Source: JAWPNA01 sp045402695 (GTDB lineage Bacteria; Acidobacteriota; Polarisedimenticolia; JACPZX01; DASXTC01). Taken from it: 7,110 nucleotides of DNA. Location: the NCBI GenBank assembly GCA_045402695.1, contig JAWPNA010000124.1, positions 1-7,110 of the forward strand, written 5' to 3'. Below, piece after piece: positions 1-5,882 of the stretch. The translations under genes and the position numbers were made by a program. The stretch's first letter is position 1. Each line of letters begins with the position of its first letter. Below the pieces are notes generated by a model. The model did not search any database. It was given only the letters and a program-made list of their open reading frames with translations, and had not been told where the DNA came from.

Positions 1-502
1 CCGAAGGGTCGATGCCGCACGCCTGGCGACACTCGGGTTCTCCCAGGGGGGTGTCTTCAGCCTCCTGATCGCCTCCCAGCTCGCCGACGTCAAGGCCGTC
101 GTCGCCTACTATCCCGTGACGGACTTCAGGGAGTGGCTCAACCCTGCGCAGTCGAGTGCGGGGCATCGTTGCATCTTCAGGATGATCCGGACACATTTTC
201 GCAAGCAGTCCGGGGCGCGGGACGACGCTGAATTCGATCGTATCCTGCGGGAGGCCTCCCCCATGCAAAGGGTAGAGTCGATCCGAGCGCCCACGCTTCT
301 CGTTCACGGACGCGACGACAGGTCGGCCTCTGTGGCGGAGTCGGAGCAATTGGCCGACCGGCTCGCCGCGCTGGGACGTGATGTGCGGCTGCTGGTCATT
401 GACGGAGCGGGCCACGTCTTCAACTTCAAGAACGCTCCTCACGGGCGTCAAGCCTGGGACGCGACGCTGGAGTGGCTGGCCCAGTATCTCTCCCCTTCGT
501 GA
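1..502 (+). CDS. Alpha/beta hydrolase, C-terminal part (5' end cut by window edge)
   Basis: The reading frame is open from base 2 to the TGA at 500-502, about 166 residues, so the true start lies outside the window. The catalytic triad of a serine hydrolase is visible. The nucleophile elbow GFSQGG has its serine at codon 41-43, the acid is in HGRDD (Asp codon 317-319), and the histidine is in GAGHVFNF (codon 413-415). The segment 'APTLLVHGRDD' before the acid is the beta strand usual in dienelactone-hydrolase-like and prolyl-oligopeptidase-like (S9) hydrolases. 'GAGHVFNF' resembles those same groups. It probably cleaves an ester or peptide bond, but the substrate cannot be read from this fragment. 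No signal peptide can be judged because the N-terminus is missing. It converges on the acyl ligase and shares no operon with it here. The family call is firm; the exact subfamily is not. Confidence 0.85.
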   Translation, partial: RRVDAARLATLGFSQGGVFSLLIASQLADVKAVVAYYPVTDFREWLNPAQSSAGHRCIFRMIRTHFRKQSGARDDAEFDRILREASPMQRVESIRAPTLLVHGRDDRSASVAESEQLADRLAALGRDVRLLVIDGAGHVFNFKNAPHGRQAWDATLEWLAQYLSPS

Positions 503-600
503 ACCGGGTCCCGTGCATGGAGGCCGATGTGCGTCTGCCTTGGAAAGCCTCACCGTCGTTGTCAGCCTGGCCGGGCGGCATGGTACGTCTTGACGCGAGT

Positions 601-627
601 CCAGGGGCGCGGAGCTCGCAATCCTGG
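601..627. terminator. Possible stem-loop between convergent genes, no T-tract
   Basis: In the 130-base gap between the two convergent stop codons, CCAGG (601-605) can pair with CCTGG (623-627), and GCG (607-609) with CGC (617-619), leaving a 1x3 internal bulge and a 7-base loop. It lies just past the ligase stop codon and could end transcription from either side. There is no run of T on either strand, so it is not a classical intrinsic terminator. The rest of the 503-632 gap shows nothing I can support. Confidence 0.25.
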
Positions 628-632
628 TCGAT

Positions 633-2030
633 TCATTCACCATCTCGGAGAAGCGTCTGCCTTACGGCCTCCACGTCCACCTTGCCGCGCTCGGTACGGG
701 GGAGGTCGGGCAGGATGATCACTCGGCGGGGAAGCTTGTACGGCGCGAGGCTCTTGCGCAGGTGTGCCAGCGCCTGCTCGCGCGTCACGCCGCCACCGGC
801 CACTAGGCAGGCCACCAGCGACTCTCCCCGCGCTTCGTCGGGCACTCCGAAAACGACGGCATCGTGCACTCCGGGCAGCTCCAGCAGCACCCGCTCCACC
901 TCGCGGGGGTTCACCTTGCGCCCGGAGATGTTCACTACCGCAGCCAGGCGGCCGGTCAGATGCAACTCGGCCCCGCTCTCCCCCTCGACGAGGCACCCGG
1001 TGTCTCCCGTCAGAAAGGCGCGCTCGCGGAACTGGCCGTCCGCCGGCCTGGTGCGAACTGCGGTACCAACTACGTCCACGTACCCGGAGGCGATGTTCTG
1101 CCCGCGCACCACCACGCGCCCTTCCTCACCTTCCACAGAAACCTGAACTCCGGGGAGCTGGGTGCCGACGCACCCTTCCGTGCGGATAGCGGCGTCGCCC
1201 TCGGGCGAGGTGTCGTAGGTGATCCCGCCGGTCTCGGAGGTGCCGTAGAAGACCCTCACCGGTAAGCCGATCCGGGCCCGAAAGGCCGCCGCTGTGCGCG
1301 CGCGCAGCGGTGCCCCCGCCGAGATGCAGCACTTCAGCCCTCTCCGCCTGACGGGCGGGCAGTCCGGCCGCGCCAGCAAGTCGAACAGGAACGGCACGCC
1401 CGGGAAGCTGGCCGGCTCCTCGATCGAGAGGGCCTCCGCAAGAAGCTCCGGCAGAGGCGCCGCGACGAGCATCAGAGGAGATCCCTGAAGCACCAGCGGC
1501 ATGATCAGGCTGGCGAGTCCGTAGGAGTGCGAGAGCGGGATGGCCGCGATGTTGACCTCGTCGGGTCCGATCCGCATACCTTCCACGATGTGGCGCGTGT
1601 CGGCCACCAGTTGATCGGCGGTGGTGGCGATGCCGCGCGGGCGGCCCGTGCTGCCCGAGGTAATCTTGATGACGGCAGTGTCGGGCGGCAACAAGGCGTC
1701 GGGTGGGAAGGCCGCGCGCAGCTCGTCCAGCTCTGCGTCGGTCAGGTTCGGATCGGCGGGCAGCGCCACGGCGCCGAGGGCCCAGACGGCCAGCAGATCG
1801 ATCACGAAGCGCGCTCCAATCCCTCGCACCGGCAGAGCGATCTGCCCCGGCGCCAGACCTGACTCCCGCAGATCTCTCGCGGCGGACATCACCCGATCCA
1901 GGAGCGCCGCGGCGGTCAGTGCCTCCTCCGGGCCGGCCACCTCTCCTCGGTATCGCAGCACGTTCCTTCCGGGGGCGCGCCTGACCGTGGCCTCGAAGAA
2001 CTCGAACAGTCCGATCGACGTCGTCATCAT
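633..2030 (-). CDS. AMP-dependent acyl ligase (ANL superfamily), stand-alone adenylation enzyme
   Basis: This enzyme should activate a carboxylic acid as an acyl-AMP and pass it to a thiol, either CoA or an acyl carrier protein. Numbering from the ATG at 2039 (468 residues), the core motifs occur in order: phosphate loop TSGSTGRPRG (127-136), YGTSE (265-269), TGD (344-346), the hinge region beginning GR (363-364), GRKVNPREVE (373-382), and the C-terminal PRTERGK with the catalytic lysine at 453. At about 465 residues it is shorter than the usual 500-550, mainly in the N-terminal half. I place the start at ATG 2030 because AGAGG (2045-2041) sits 10 bases before it, but only 1 base before ATG 2039; ATG 2027 is also possible. 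The hinge reads GRLAAVVN, lacking the usual acidic residue. No other gene is co-directional next to it; it diverges from the PHP gene. The acyl carrier protein at 4583-4876 is a candidate acceptor, by inference only. The acid used is unknown. Confidence 0.93.
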   Translation of the reverse strand: MMTTSIGLFEFFEATVRRAPGRNVLRYRGEVAGPEEALTAAALLDRVMSAARDLRESGLAPGQIALPVRGIGARFVIDLLAVWALGAVALPADPNLTDAELDELRAAFPPDALLPPDTAVIKITSGSTGRPRGIATTADQLVADTRHIVEGMRIGPDEVNIAAIPLSHSYGLASLIMPLVLQGSPLMLVAAPLPELLAEALSIEEPASFPGVPFLFDLLARPDCPPVRRRGLKCCISAGAPLRARTAAAFRARIGLPVRVFYGTSETGGITYDTSPEGDAAIRTEGCVGTQLPGVQVSVEGEEGRVVVRGQNIASGYVDVVGTAVRTRPADGQFRERAFLTGDTGCLVEGESGAELHLTGRLAAVVNISGRKVNPREVERVLLELPGVHDAVVFGVPDEARGESLVACLVAGGGVTREQALAHLRKSLAPYKLPRRVIILPDLPRTERGKVDVEAVRQTLLRDGE

Positions 2031-2044
2031 CTCAAGCATACCTC

Positions 2045-2073
2045 TTGTCGGAGGCGGCGCCCGCTGCTAGAAT
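2045..2073 (+). promoter_or_regulatory. Extended -10 sigma70-type promoter for the PHP gene
   Basis: TTGTCG (2045-2050, four of six matches to TTGACA) is separated by 17 bases from TAGAAT (2068-2073, five of six matches to TATAAT). TG at 2065-2066 gives the extended -10 form TGnTAGAAT. The predicted start of transcription is about 2080, giving a leader of about 33 bases to the ATG at 2113. The -35 abuts the ribosome-binding site of the divergent acyl ligase (2041-2045). No convincing promoter was found for the ligase on the other strand. Confidence 0.6.
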
Positions 2074-2106
2074 GACGCGCCGTTGTCGGAAAAGAAAACT
2101 TGTCGG
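2045..2106 (+). repeat. Three copies of TTGTCGG in the divergent control region
   Basis: The heptamer TTGTCGG occurs at 2045-2051, 2083-2089 and 2100-2106, all in the same orientation. The first covers the -35 box of the PHP promoter, the second lies just after the predicted transcription start, and the third merges into the GGGAGG ribosome-binding site. The spacings (38 and 17 bases) are not equal. They could be operator half-sites for a regulator of this gene pair, or coincidence. Confidence 0.4.
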
Positions 2107-2112
2107 GAGGAA

Positions 2113-3156
2113 ATGTTGATCAAGCGGGCCGATCTCCACCTGCACACCCGGTTCTCGCACTGGAAACACCTCGGGATCATCAAGCCCCGCGACTGCTACA
2201 GTGAGCCGTTGGAGGTCTACCGCCGCTGCAAGCAGATCGGCATGGACTTCGTGGCCATCACGGATCACGACACCATTGACGGCGCGATGGATCTCCTCGA
2301 GCGCCATCCGGATCTCGAGCCCGAGATCATCGTTGGCGAGGAGATCGAGACCCACTTCCCGGACACGAAACAGTGGGTGCACGTCAACGTCTTCGAGATT
2401 GATGGGCCGATCCATCGCGACATCACCCACCTGAAGCGCGACGTCCGCGAGCTGGTCCCCTACCTGAGGAGCAAGGGGCTGTTCTACGTCCTGAACCATC
2501 CGTTCCAGAGCTACCGTCTCCAGAAACCGGCCCTCTCCTTCATTGACGACATCCTGGAGCTGTTCGATCACTTCGAGCTGGGCAACGGCACCTTGCCCTC
2601 GCGCCACAACCAGGCGGTGGCCGAGATGCTCGACTTCGCCGCCGCGCTGTGCCTGAAGAAACACGGCGTGGGCGGCAGCGACGCCCACGACATCGCCGGG
2701 ATCGGCCGTTACTGCACCGAAGCGGAGGTGGATACGGCCCCCGTGGGACCAGGGGCATCCTCCGGAGCGAGCGTTGTGACCATGAAACGCGCGTGGCTCT
2801 CCGCCGTGGCGCGAGGCGAGGGGCGCGCCTCGGGCCGCAGCATCGGTGCCGCCGGCTTGACCGCCAATGTCTACCGGATCATCGGGCAGTATTACCTGTC
2901 GCTGCGCGACCCCGAGGTCCGGCGTCACATGCGCGCCGGGAACTACCTCGCGGCTGCGGTGCTGGCCCCCGTGTGCATGGCGGGGCTGCCCGCCGTCCTG
3001 AACCTGGGCAACAACCTTCGTCTGGAGGCCGTCACATCGCACCTGCGCCGGGCCATGAGGTCCATGGTGGCGACCCGCTCGGGCGCGCGGGATCGCGCGA
3101 CGCTCGGCGGCTCGGCATTCCCCGAGGAGAGGCCCGCAGCAGATCCTGCGGAGTGA
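2113..3156 (+). CDS. PHP-domain metal-dependent phosphoesterase
   Basis: This is a polymerase-and-histidinol-phosphatase (PHP) family hydrolase of the stand-alone type, expected to bind two or three metal ions and cleave a phosphoester; the substrate is unknown. From the ATG at 2113 (347 residues) the metal-binding motifs are all present: DLHLHT (7-12), TDHDT (50-54), GEEIETH (75-81), HVNVF (90-94), NHPF (128-131) and GGSDAHD (187-193). The C-terminal third (about 215-347) goes beyond the metal site, with a hydrophobic stretch at about 278-297 that could be a membrane segment or buried helices, followed by a basic, low-complexity tail. ATG 2113 is preferred over TTG 2083 because the predicted transcript begins near 2080 and GGGAGG (2105-2110) lies just upstream. 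That spacing is short (2 bases), so TTG 2116, 5 bases from the same site, is also possible. It is followed 35 bases later by the uncharacterised gene at 3192, probably in one transcript. Confidence 0.92.
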   Translation: MLIKRADLHLHTRFSHWKHLGIIKPRDCYSEPLEVYRRCKQIGMDFVAITDHDTIDGAMDLLERHPDLEPEIIVGEEIETHFPDTKQWVHVNVFEIDGPIHRDITHLKRDVRELVPYLRSKGLFYVLNHPFQSYRLQKPALSFIDDILELFDHFELGNGTLPSRHNQAVAEMLDFAAALCLKKHGVGGSDAHDIAGIGRYCTEAEVDTAPVGPGASSGASVVTMKRAWLSAVARGEGRASGRSIGAAGLTANVYRIIGQYYLSLRDPEVRRHMRAGNYLAAAVLAPVCMAGLPAVLNLGNNLRLEAVTSHLRRAMRSMVATRSGARDRATLGGSAFPEERPAADPAE

Positions 3157-3191
3157 CCGGGTCGAGCCCCGTTGCTCCTGACGAGGCCATC

Positions 3192-3806
3192 GTGAAGGAC
3201 ATCCCCGTTCATGCAGCCGCAGTCCTGAGGGAGTTGGAGCGCCTAGGGATCCTGATCGAGTCGGATGCTCTTCTGCCCAGCGTGGCGGGAATCGTGGCGG
3301 GGGGGCCGATCCGCGGATCCTGGTGGGGCCACCCACGGGGGCGCGACATCTTCGCCACATCATGCCGTCTTGCCGAGCACCCTGACCTCGTGGTCGTGAA
3401 GCTGGTGTCGGGCAAGCTGACCTGGGTGCATCGCAAGCTCTGGAGCGCGCTGCTGGGCGTGGCGACCTCGGATGAGCCATGGCAGCGCCGCGGGCTCGCC
3501 GCGCCCGCGCGCATCGTGCTTTCGCGGATCAAGAGGGAAGGAGAAGTGAGGACGGATCGGCTCGATCGCCCGCGCGCTGCAGCCTCGAAGATCCTGGAGG
3601 AGAGGCTCCTGGTGCGCGGCGAGGAAGTCCACACCGAGAGCGGGGCCCATGCGCGGGTGCTCCAGACCTGGGAGCGCTGGGCGCGGCGCGCGCGCTTCAC
3701 CGGACGGTCGATGGCCCCCGACCCAGCTCGGCGCGCGTTCGAGGAGATCGTCCATCATCTGAATGCCGCTCACGGCGCCAAGGCGTTCCTGCCGTGGGAG
3801 AGGTGA
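3192..3806 (+). CDS. Conserved uncharacterised protein with GSWWGHP motif
   Basis: This is a soluble-looking, strongly basic protein of 204 residues with no signal peptide or membrane segment. I cannot name a characterised family. From GTG 3192 it reads as three parts. Residues 1-48 contain helices and the striking GSWWGHP (42-48). Residues 49-95 form a compact mixed alpha/beta stretch including VVVKLVSGKLTWVHRKLW. Residues 102-150 look like a winged-helix module: a helix, 'LSRIKREGEVRTD', a recognition-like helix rich in Arg and Ala, then a strand 'LLVRGEEVHTE'. A helical tail with repeated Trp and Arg (TWERWARRARF, 159-169) follows. A nucleic-acid-binding role is plausible but not shown. 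The start has GAGG at 3183-3186, 5 bases upstream. GTG 3153, whose GTGA overlaps the PHP stop codon, would add 13 residues. Either way it is tightly linked to the PHP gene. That it is a real gene is supported by frame, codon use and its lack of overlap with neighbours. Confidence 0.75.
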   Translation: MKDIPVHAAAVLRELERLGILIESDALLPSVAGIVAGGPIRGSWWGHPRGRDIFATSCRLAEHPDLVVVKLVSGKLTWVHRKLWSALLGVATSDEPWQRRGLAAPARIVLSRIKREGEVRTDRLDRPRAAASKILEERLLVRGEEVHTESGAHARVLQTWERWARRARFTGRSMAPDPARRAFEEIVHHLNAAHGAKAFLPWER

Positions 3807-3815
3807 CCCCCGGAC

Positions 3816-3835
3816 GGCCGCCCGAGGTCGGGGCC
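3816..3835. terminator. Weak hairpin between convergent stop codons
   Basis: The 29-base gap between the uncharacterised gene and the glycosyltransferase contains CCCG (3821-3824) pairing with CGGG (3829-3832) around an AGGT loop, and an alternative outer pairing of GGCC (3816-3819) with GGCC (3832-3835). It is very G+C rich and lacks a T-tract. It could act as a shared end-of-transcript structure, but the evidence is thin. Confidence 0.22.
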
Positions 3836-4507
3836 TCACGGCACACAGACGCTGAACATCACGACGGTCCTGCAGATTCTGTACGTGTCCACCCAGGGGC
3901 GGAAGTAACTCGTGGCGGTGCCGTCGGCGGCGCGCAGCGCGATGGGCATCGTCTCCACACGGCGCCGCTGTCGCGCGGCCTGCAGCAGCACCTCCATCTC
4001 GGCGTCGTAGGCGTGTCGCCTCAGTGCGAGGTTGCGGACGAACTCCGCCCCGTGCAGCCGGAAACCCGACTGGGAATCGGGCAGCTCCAGCCCCGTGAAG
4101 AACTTCAGTGCGCCGCAGGAGAATACGTTTCCGACCCGGCGCCCCTTTTTCATCGAGAAGAAGTCGTTCTGGCGTGATCCGACGATCAGGTCGGCTCCCG
4201 TCCGGCGGAACTGCTCGATGAAGCGTGGGATGTCGTCTGGATCGTGCTGCAGGTCGGCGTCCATCGTGACGACCGCCTCCACGTTCTCTTCCACCATCCG
4301 GGTGAATCCCGTCCGCAGCGCCGCCCCCTTCCCCTCATTGGCCGCGTGAGTGAGAACCTCCGCACCTGACTCCCGCGCCCGCCGCCCGGTGGCGTCGGAT
4401 GATCCGTCGTCCACCACCAAAGTCCAGGCGACGTGCGCCCTCGCGCCGGTCACGGCCGGACCCACGGTCGACTCGGCGTTGTACGCGGGAATCAGTACGC
4501 CGATCAT
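3836..4507 (-). CDS. Family 2 glycosyltransferase (dolichyl-phosphate-mannose-synthase-like)
   Basis: This is a GT-A fold glycosyltransferase of family GT2, 223 residues. It should transfer a sugar from a nucleotide donor to a lipid or polysaccharide acceptor at the inner face of the cytoplasmic membrane. Visible motifs are IPAYN (6-10), VDDGSSD (32-38) for nucleotide binding, NEGKGAALRTGF (57-68), the metal-binding MDADLQHDPDDIP (82-94), GSR (110-112), DSQSGFR (144-150) and the acidic pair DAEME (168-172) near the expected catalytic base. It ends soon after the catalytic domain with no transmembrane helices, as in soluble DPM1-like enzymes. ATG 4507 is preceded by the purine run AAGGGGG with a 5-base spacer, and no in-frame start lies upstream. 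The ATG overlaps the stop codon of a 12-codon mini-ORF as ATGA. It lies 75 bases downstream of the carrier-protein gene and is the last gene of the left-pointing run. Donor and acceptor are unknown. Confidence 0.93.
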   Translation of the reverse strand: MIGVLIPAYNAESTVGPAVTGARAHVAWTLVVDDGSSDATGRRARESGAEVLTHAANEGKGAALRTGFTRMVEENVEAVVTMDADLQHDPDDIPRFIEQFRRTGADLIVGSRQNDFFSMKKGRRVGNVFSCGALKFFTGLELPDSQSGFRLHGAEFVRNLALRRHAYDAEMEVLLQAARQRRRVETMPIALRAADGTATSYFRPWVDTYRICRTVVMFSVCVP

Positions 4508-4542
4508 GCATGCCCCCTTGCCCGAACCATCATGGCGGGCAT
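4504..4542 (-). CDS. Possible 12-codon leader ORF overlapping the glycosyltransferase start
   Basis: ATG 4542-4540 opens a mini-ORF, MPAMMVRARGHA, that stops at TGA 4506-4504. That stop shares ATGA with the glycosyltransferase ATG at 4507. GGAGGG (4551-4546) is a better ribosome-binding site than the one in front of the glycosyltransferase itself. The arrangement suggests translational coupling. The peptide has no recognisable function and may not be made; chance is a real alternative for an ORF this short. Confidence 0.3.
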   Translation of the reverse strand: MPAMMVRARGHA

Positions 4543-4560
4543 GCGCCCTCCGGTGGGAGG
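4537..4560 (-). promoter_or_regulatory. Two mutually exclusive hairpins over a ribosome-binding site
   Basis: On the minus strand CCTCC (4560-4556) can pair with GGAGG (4551-4547) around a CACC loop, which would hide the ribosome-binding site of the mini-ORF. Alternatively GGGC (4548-4545) can pair with GCCC (4540-4537), putting part of the mini-ORF ATG in the loop. The two stems share bases and cannot form together. This could be a translational switch for the glycosyltransferase; short G+C-rich stems also arise by chance. Confidence 0.3.
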
Positions 4561-4582
4561 AAGGCGGCGCAGAGGATCCAGG

Positions 4583-4876
4583 TCAGGCACTGGCGGCGCG
4601 GGCGCGGTGCTGCGCGATATAGCCGGCCAACGCGTTGACCGAGGCCAGGACTCTGGCTGCCTCCTCGGCCTGCGTGATCTTGATGCCGTACTGCTTTTCC
4701 ATCGCCACGATCAGCTCGAGGAAATCGATCGAGTCGAGGTTCAGCGACCCCTCGGCAAGCGGCTCCTCATCATGGATGCGGTCAGGATCGACATCCTGGA
4801 GCCGGAGCTGCGCGACGATGAACGCCTTGACTTCGCGCTTGAGCCGGGCATCCGCCACGGGAAGGGTCTGCGCCAT
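4583..4876 (-). CDS. Stand-alone acyl carrier protein
   Basis: This is a 97-residue carrier protein of the four-helix ACP fold. The 4'-phosphopantetheine attachment site is LDSIDFLEL, with Ser49 preceded by Asp48. The following helix, 'IVAMEKQYGIKI', is the typical acidic recognition helix, and a third helix near VLASVNALAGYI completes the domain. The N-terminal 10 residues and the Ala/Arg tail add a little to the usual 75-85 residues. It differs from a housekeeping AcpP in context: no fab genes are adjacent. It would hold an acyl thioester in the cytoplasm, perhaps loaded by the acyl ligase at 633-2030. The ATG at 4876 was chosen because it begins right before the first ACP helix. The frame stays open to 5038, but that stretch overlaps the deacetylase gene. 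No clear ribosome-binding site precedes it; a promoter-like sequence ends only 10 bases upstream. It follows the deacetylase-fold gene by 50 bases. Confidence 0.93.
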   Translation of the reverse strand: MAQTLPVADARLKREVKAFIVAQLRLQDVDPDRIHDEEPLAEGSLNLDSIDFLELIVAMEKQYGIKITQAEEAARVLASVNALAGYIAQHRARAASA

Positions 4877-4886
4877 AAGGGTCGCC

Positions 4887-4916
4887 AGAATACCACAGCG
4901 GCGCGATGGCGGTAAA
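4887..4916 (-). promoter_or_regulatory. Possible promoter for the acyl carrier protein
   Basis: On the minus strand TTTACC (4916-4911, four of six matches to TTGACA) is 18 bases from TATTCT (4892-4887, four of six matches to TATAAT), with an upstream TG (4895-4894) giving the extended -10 form. Transcription would start at about 4880-4878, only 2-4 bases before the ATG at 4876, so the message would be nearly leaderless. The gene may also be read through from lolA and the deacetylase gene. Confidence 0.4.
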
Positions 4917-4926
4917 CGGCAACCTC

Positions 4927-5868
4927 TTACTGCAGCAGCCGCCTGAGGTGTGACTCGACCGAGAGCGCCAGCGCCTTGCTGTCGTAGCCTCCCTCGAGCA
5001 GGGAGAGGATCCGCCCGCCGCACAGGTCGGAAGCCCACGCCCGCACCAGATCGGTCAGGCGCGCGTACCCCTGTTCGGTGAGGTTCATCCCGGCCAACGG
5101 ATCGTCCCTGTGGGCGTCGAACCCCGCTGACACCAGGATGAACTCGGGCTTGAACTGCGCCACACGCGGCGCGAGCACCTCCTCAAACACCTTGAGGTAG
5201 TCGTCGTCGCCGCCCCCGGCCGGCATCGGGGCGTTAAGCGTGCAGCCGGTGCCGGCCCCCAGTCCCGTCTCGCCTTTCGATCCGGTCCCGGGATAAAAAG
5301 GGAACTGGTGGATGCTGAAGAAAAAGACCGTCGGATCGTCGTAGAAGGCGTCCTGCGTCCCGTTGCCGTGGTGGACGTCCCAGTCCACGATCAGGATGCG
5401 CTTGAGCCCATGACGCCCCTGGAGGTACCGCGCCGCAATGGCCACATTGTTGAACAGGCAGAAACCCATGGCCACCTCTTTCAGCGCGTGGTGGCCCGGC
5501 GGCCGCACCGCGGCGAAGGCGTGCGTAATCCGTCCCTCCATGATCGCGTCGGCCGCGGACATCGCTCCCCCCGCCGCGAGCAGGGAGACCTCGTACGAGT
5601 GCGGCGAGATGCCGGTGTCCATGGAGTCGATGATGGCGCGGCCGCTCTTGCAGTACTCCTCCACTCGCTTGATGTAGGCAGGAGCGTGGATCGTCTCGAT
5701 CCACTTCACGTCGGCCCGGCGCGGCTTGATCAGAATCAGGTCGTCGATGAGCCCAGATCGCTTCAGATGATCGGTGACGGCCTGGAGCCGCTCCGGCGTT
5801 TCGGGATGGGAGACCCCCGTCTGGTGGGTCAGATAGTCAGGGTGCGTGACCAGGCCGACGTGGGTCAT
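4927..5868 (-). CDS. Histone-deacetylase-fold amidohydrolase (AcuC / acetylpolyamine amidohydrolase superfamily)
   Basis: This is a zinc-dependent amidohydrolase of the arginase/deacetylase superfamily, 313 residues and full length. It should remove an acyl (often acetyl) group from an amine. The active site is complete: RPPGHH with the catalytic His pair (126-127), DWDVHHGNG with zinc ligands Asp164 and His166, SAGFDAHRDDPLAG with zinc ligand Asp251, and GGY with the transition-state tyrosine at 295. The N-terminal HPETPERL (21-28) is the usual family signature. In bacteria such enzymes act on acetylated polyamines, acetyl-CoA synthetase or other small acylated amines; the sequence alone does not choose among them. 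There is no signal peptide, so it is cytoplasmic. The gene starts 14 bases after the lolA stop codon with a weak ribosome-binding site, suggesting co-transcription and perhaps coupled translation. Its neighbours, a carrier protein and acyl ligase, raise the possibility of a role in acyl or acyl-amide metabolism; this is inference. Confidence 0.93.
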   Translation of the reverse strand: MTHVGLVTHPDYLTHQTGVSHPETPERLQAVTDHLKRSGLIDDLILIKPRRADVKWIETIHAPAYIKRVEEYCKSGRAIIDSMDTGISPHSYEVSLLAAGGAMSAADAIMEGRITHAFAAVRPPGHHALKEVAMGFCLFNNVAIAARYLQGRHGLKRILIVDWDVHHGNGTQDAFYDDPTVFFFSIHQFPFYPGTGSKGETGLGAGTGCTLNAPMPAGGGDDDYLKVFEEVLAPRVAQFKPEFILVSAGFDAHRDDPLAGMNLTEQGYARLTDLVRAWASDLCGGRILSLLEGGYDSKALALSVESHLRRLLQ

Positions 5869-5882
5869 CTGACGCGGGCGGG

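Noticed and set aside
472..1146. Plus-strand open frame of 224 codons over the acyl ligase
   Set aside because: The composition is Ser/Arg/Pro-rich with no motif, and it is antisense to conserved adenylation motifs.
2032..3480. Long open frame (482 codons) on the minus strand across the PHP gene
   Set aside because: It lies antisense to a protein with complete metal-binding motifs, has low-complexity Arg/Pro/Gly composition at its start and no recognisable domain. It is a by-product of G+C-rich codon use.
4877..5038. Longer N-terminus for the carrier protein (start at 5038)
   Set aside because: The extra 54 residues are Arg/Pro/Ala-rich, overlap the 3' end of the deacetylase gene and are foreign to the ACP fold.
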